Positions 5,079 through 5,794 of a stretch of 5,794 nucleotides of DNA are shown in pieces. A program made the translations under genes and the position numbers. Every line of letters begins with the position of its first letter. Within the stretch, counting starts at the first letter, position 1. The stretch comes from an uncultured Lachnospiraceae bacterium. GTDB taxonomy: Bacteria > Bacillota > Clostridia > Lachnospirales > Lachnospiraceae. The stretch is from assembly GCA_937950565.1 (NCBI GenBank), contig CALFCS010000004.1:1-5794 (forward strand), given 5' to 3'. The notes under the pieces were generated by a model that searched no databases, was not told where the DNA came from, and worked only from the letters and a program-made list of their open reading frames with translations.

Positions 5079-5794
5079 TTATCTTCCCCAATATTTTTTA
5101 TCTATCGTACGGTAACTGATTGCTTCCGTCAGATGCTCTGTTCCCACCTGTTCTTCACCACTTAAATCTGCAATCGTCCGGGCTACTTTCAAAATCTTGT
5201 GATAAGTCCGGGCAGTTAATCCCAGCGAAACGAATGCCTGCTCCATCAACTGATGCTCTGTTTTGCCAAGTCCTGCATATTTCTCCAGTTCCTTGATGCC
5301 AAGCATTGCGTTTGAGCGAATCCCGGTATTCTTATAACGCTCGTTCTGAATCTCCCTCGCTCTACATACACGTTTTCTTATCTCTCCGGAAGACTCCGTT
5401 CTTTCTTCCATATGCAAAGACTCATATTTCACTCCCGGTACTTCAATACAAATATCCATCCGATCCAAAAAAGGCTGGCTGATCCTTCCCAGATAACTGC
5501 GTACCTGCCCCTCACTGCAGCTGCATTTTTCCAAATTAGGATAATTCCCGCAGGGACAAGGATTCATTGCCGCAGCCAAAATAAAGTTTGCCGGAAAAAC
5601 ATAATTTCCATGGCTTCTCGCAAGCCGAATCTGATGCTCCTCCAAGGGCTGCCGCAGTACCTCCAATACCGGCTTTTGAAATTCTGCCAGCTCGTCCAAA
5701 AACAGCACCCCATTGTGGGCAAGGCTGACCTCGCCCGGGCGCGGGATGCTCCCGCCGCCCGAAAGCCCCGAAGAAAAGAGGGGCAGGGAATAAA
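5079..5794 (-). CDS. comM: ComM/YifB-family AAA+ ATPase (Mg-chelatase-like), C-terminal part
   Basis: ComM is described in Gram-negative bacteria as a hexameric helicase that extends branch migration when transforming DNA is integrated; Firmicute members are usually called YifB and are less studied. About 237 residues are visible of the roughly 510 usual for the family; the Walker A half lies beyond the right edge. Seen here: SIPRPGEVSLAHNGVLFLDE (residues 15-34 of the fragment, ending in the Walker B Asp-Glu), the conserved AMNPCPCG followed by CSC, a paired-cysteine block, ISQPFLDRMDI in the sensor/arginine region, and a C-terminal Mg-chelatase helical domain (LGLTARTYHKILKVARTIADL). The frame is open to the edge. 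A GTG at 5708 is an internal Val codon and not the start. The first 11 or so residues fail to match the expected PHHT motif and the DNA there is GC-rich, so the edge is suspect. The gene leads into dprA 25 bases on. Confidence 0.93.
   Translation of the reverse strand, partial: YSLPLFSSGLSGGGSIPRPGEVSLAHNGVLFLDELAEFQKPVLEVLRQPLEEHQIRLARSHGNYVFPANFILAAAMNPCPCGNYPNLEKCSCSEGQVRSYLGRISQPFLDRMDICIEVPGVKYESLHMEERTESSGEIRKRVCRAREIQNERYKNTGIRSNAMLGIKELEKYAGLGKTEHQLMEQAFVSLGLTARTYHKILKVARTIADLSGEEQVGTEHLTEAISYRTIDKKYWGR

Noticed and set aside
5706..5708. GTG as start of the ComM/YifB protein
   Set aside because: The frame remains open upstream and encodes the conserved PRPGEVSLAHNG segment just before this Val, so the codon is internal.

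Overview
The window reads as chromosomal DNA of a low-to-mid-GC Firmicute, most likely a Clostridia member of the Lachnospiraceae. The reasons are strong AGGAGG-type ribosome binding sites, a CodY regulator, a CIRCE-controlled groESL operon and protein sequences of clostridial character. The family-level assignment is inference from recalled sequence character, not from a search. All seven genes lie on the minus strand, so transcription runs from high to low coordinates.

Layout in transcription order: (1) the C-terminal part of a ComM/YifB-type AAA+ ATPase gene, entering at the right edge (5794 to 5079); (2) dprA (5053 to 3974), the RecA-loading single-strand DNA binding protein; (3) topA (3969 to 1900), DNA topoisomerase I, only 4 bases after dprA; (4) codY (1833 to 1048), the GTP/branched-chain amino acid global regulator, with a possible promoter of its own; (5) a 101-residue gene of unknown function (1020 to 715); (6) groES (598 to 314), behind a sigma-A type promoter and a perfect CIRCE operator; (7) the first 90 codons of groEL (271 to the left edge). 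There is no gene-free stretch longer than 300 bases. The longest gap is 599-714, which is packed with regulatory DNA.

The first three genes form a DNA-processing cluster (branch migration, RecA loading, supercoil relaxation) of a kind often seen upstream of codY in Firmicutes. The last two are the heat-shock chaperonin operon. The junction between the two groups is the most interesting part. A 10-base perfect inverted repeat (650-659 with 679-688) makes a terminator-like hairpin for transcripts arriving from codY. One arm of this hairpin lies in the -35/-10 spacer of the groES promoter, and the other arm is the first arm of the CIRCE operator plus two more bases, followed by five U. The same 60 bases therefore appear to serve as terminator, promoter and HrcA operator. 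Transcripts started at the groES promoter would lack the first arm and so escape the terminator.

I see no mobile element, CRISPR array, tRNA or rRNA. Apart from the overlapping junction this is mostly ordinary core-genome content. Secondary points of interest are the unrecognised small gene, a CodY whose isoleucine-pocket region looks unlike the Bacillus protein, and an abrupt GC-rich right edge where the comM gene loses its expected conserved motif.
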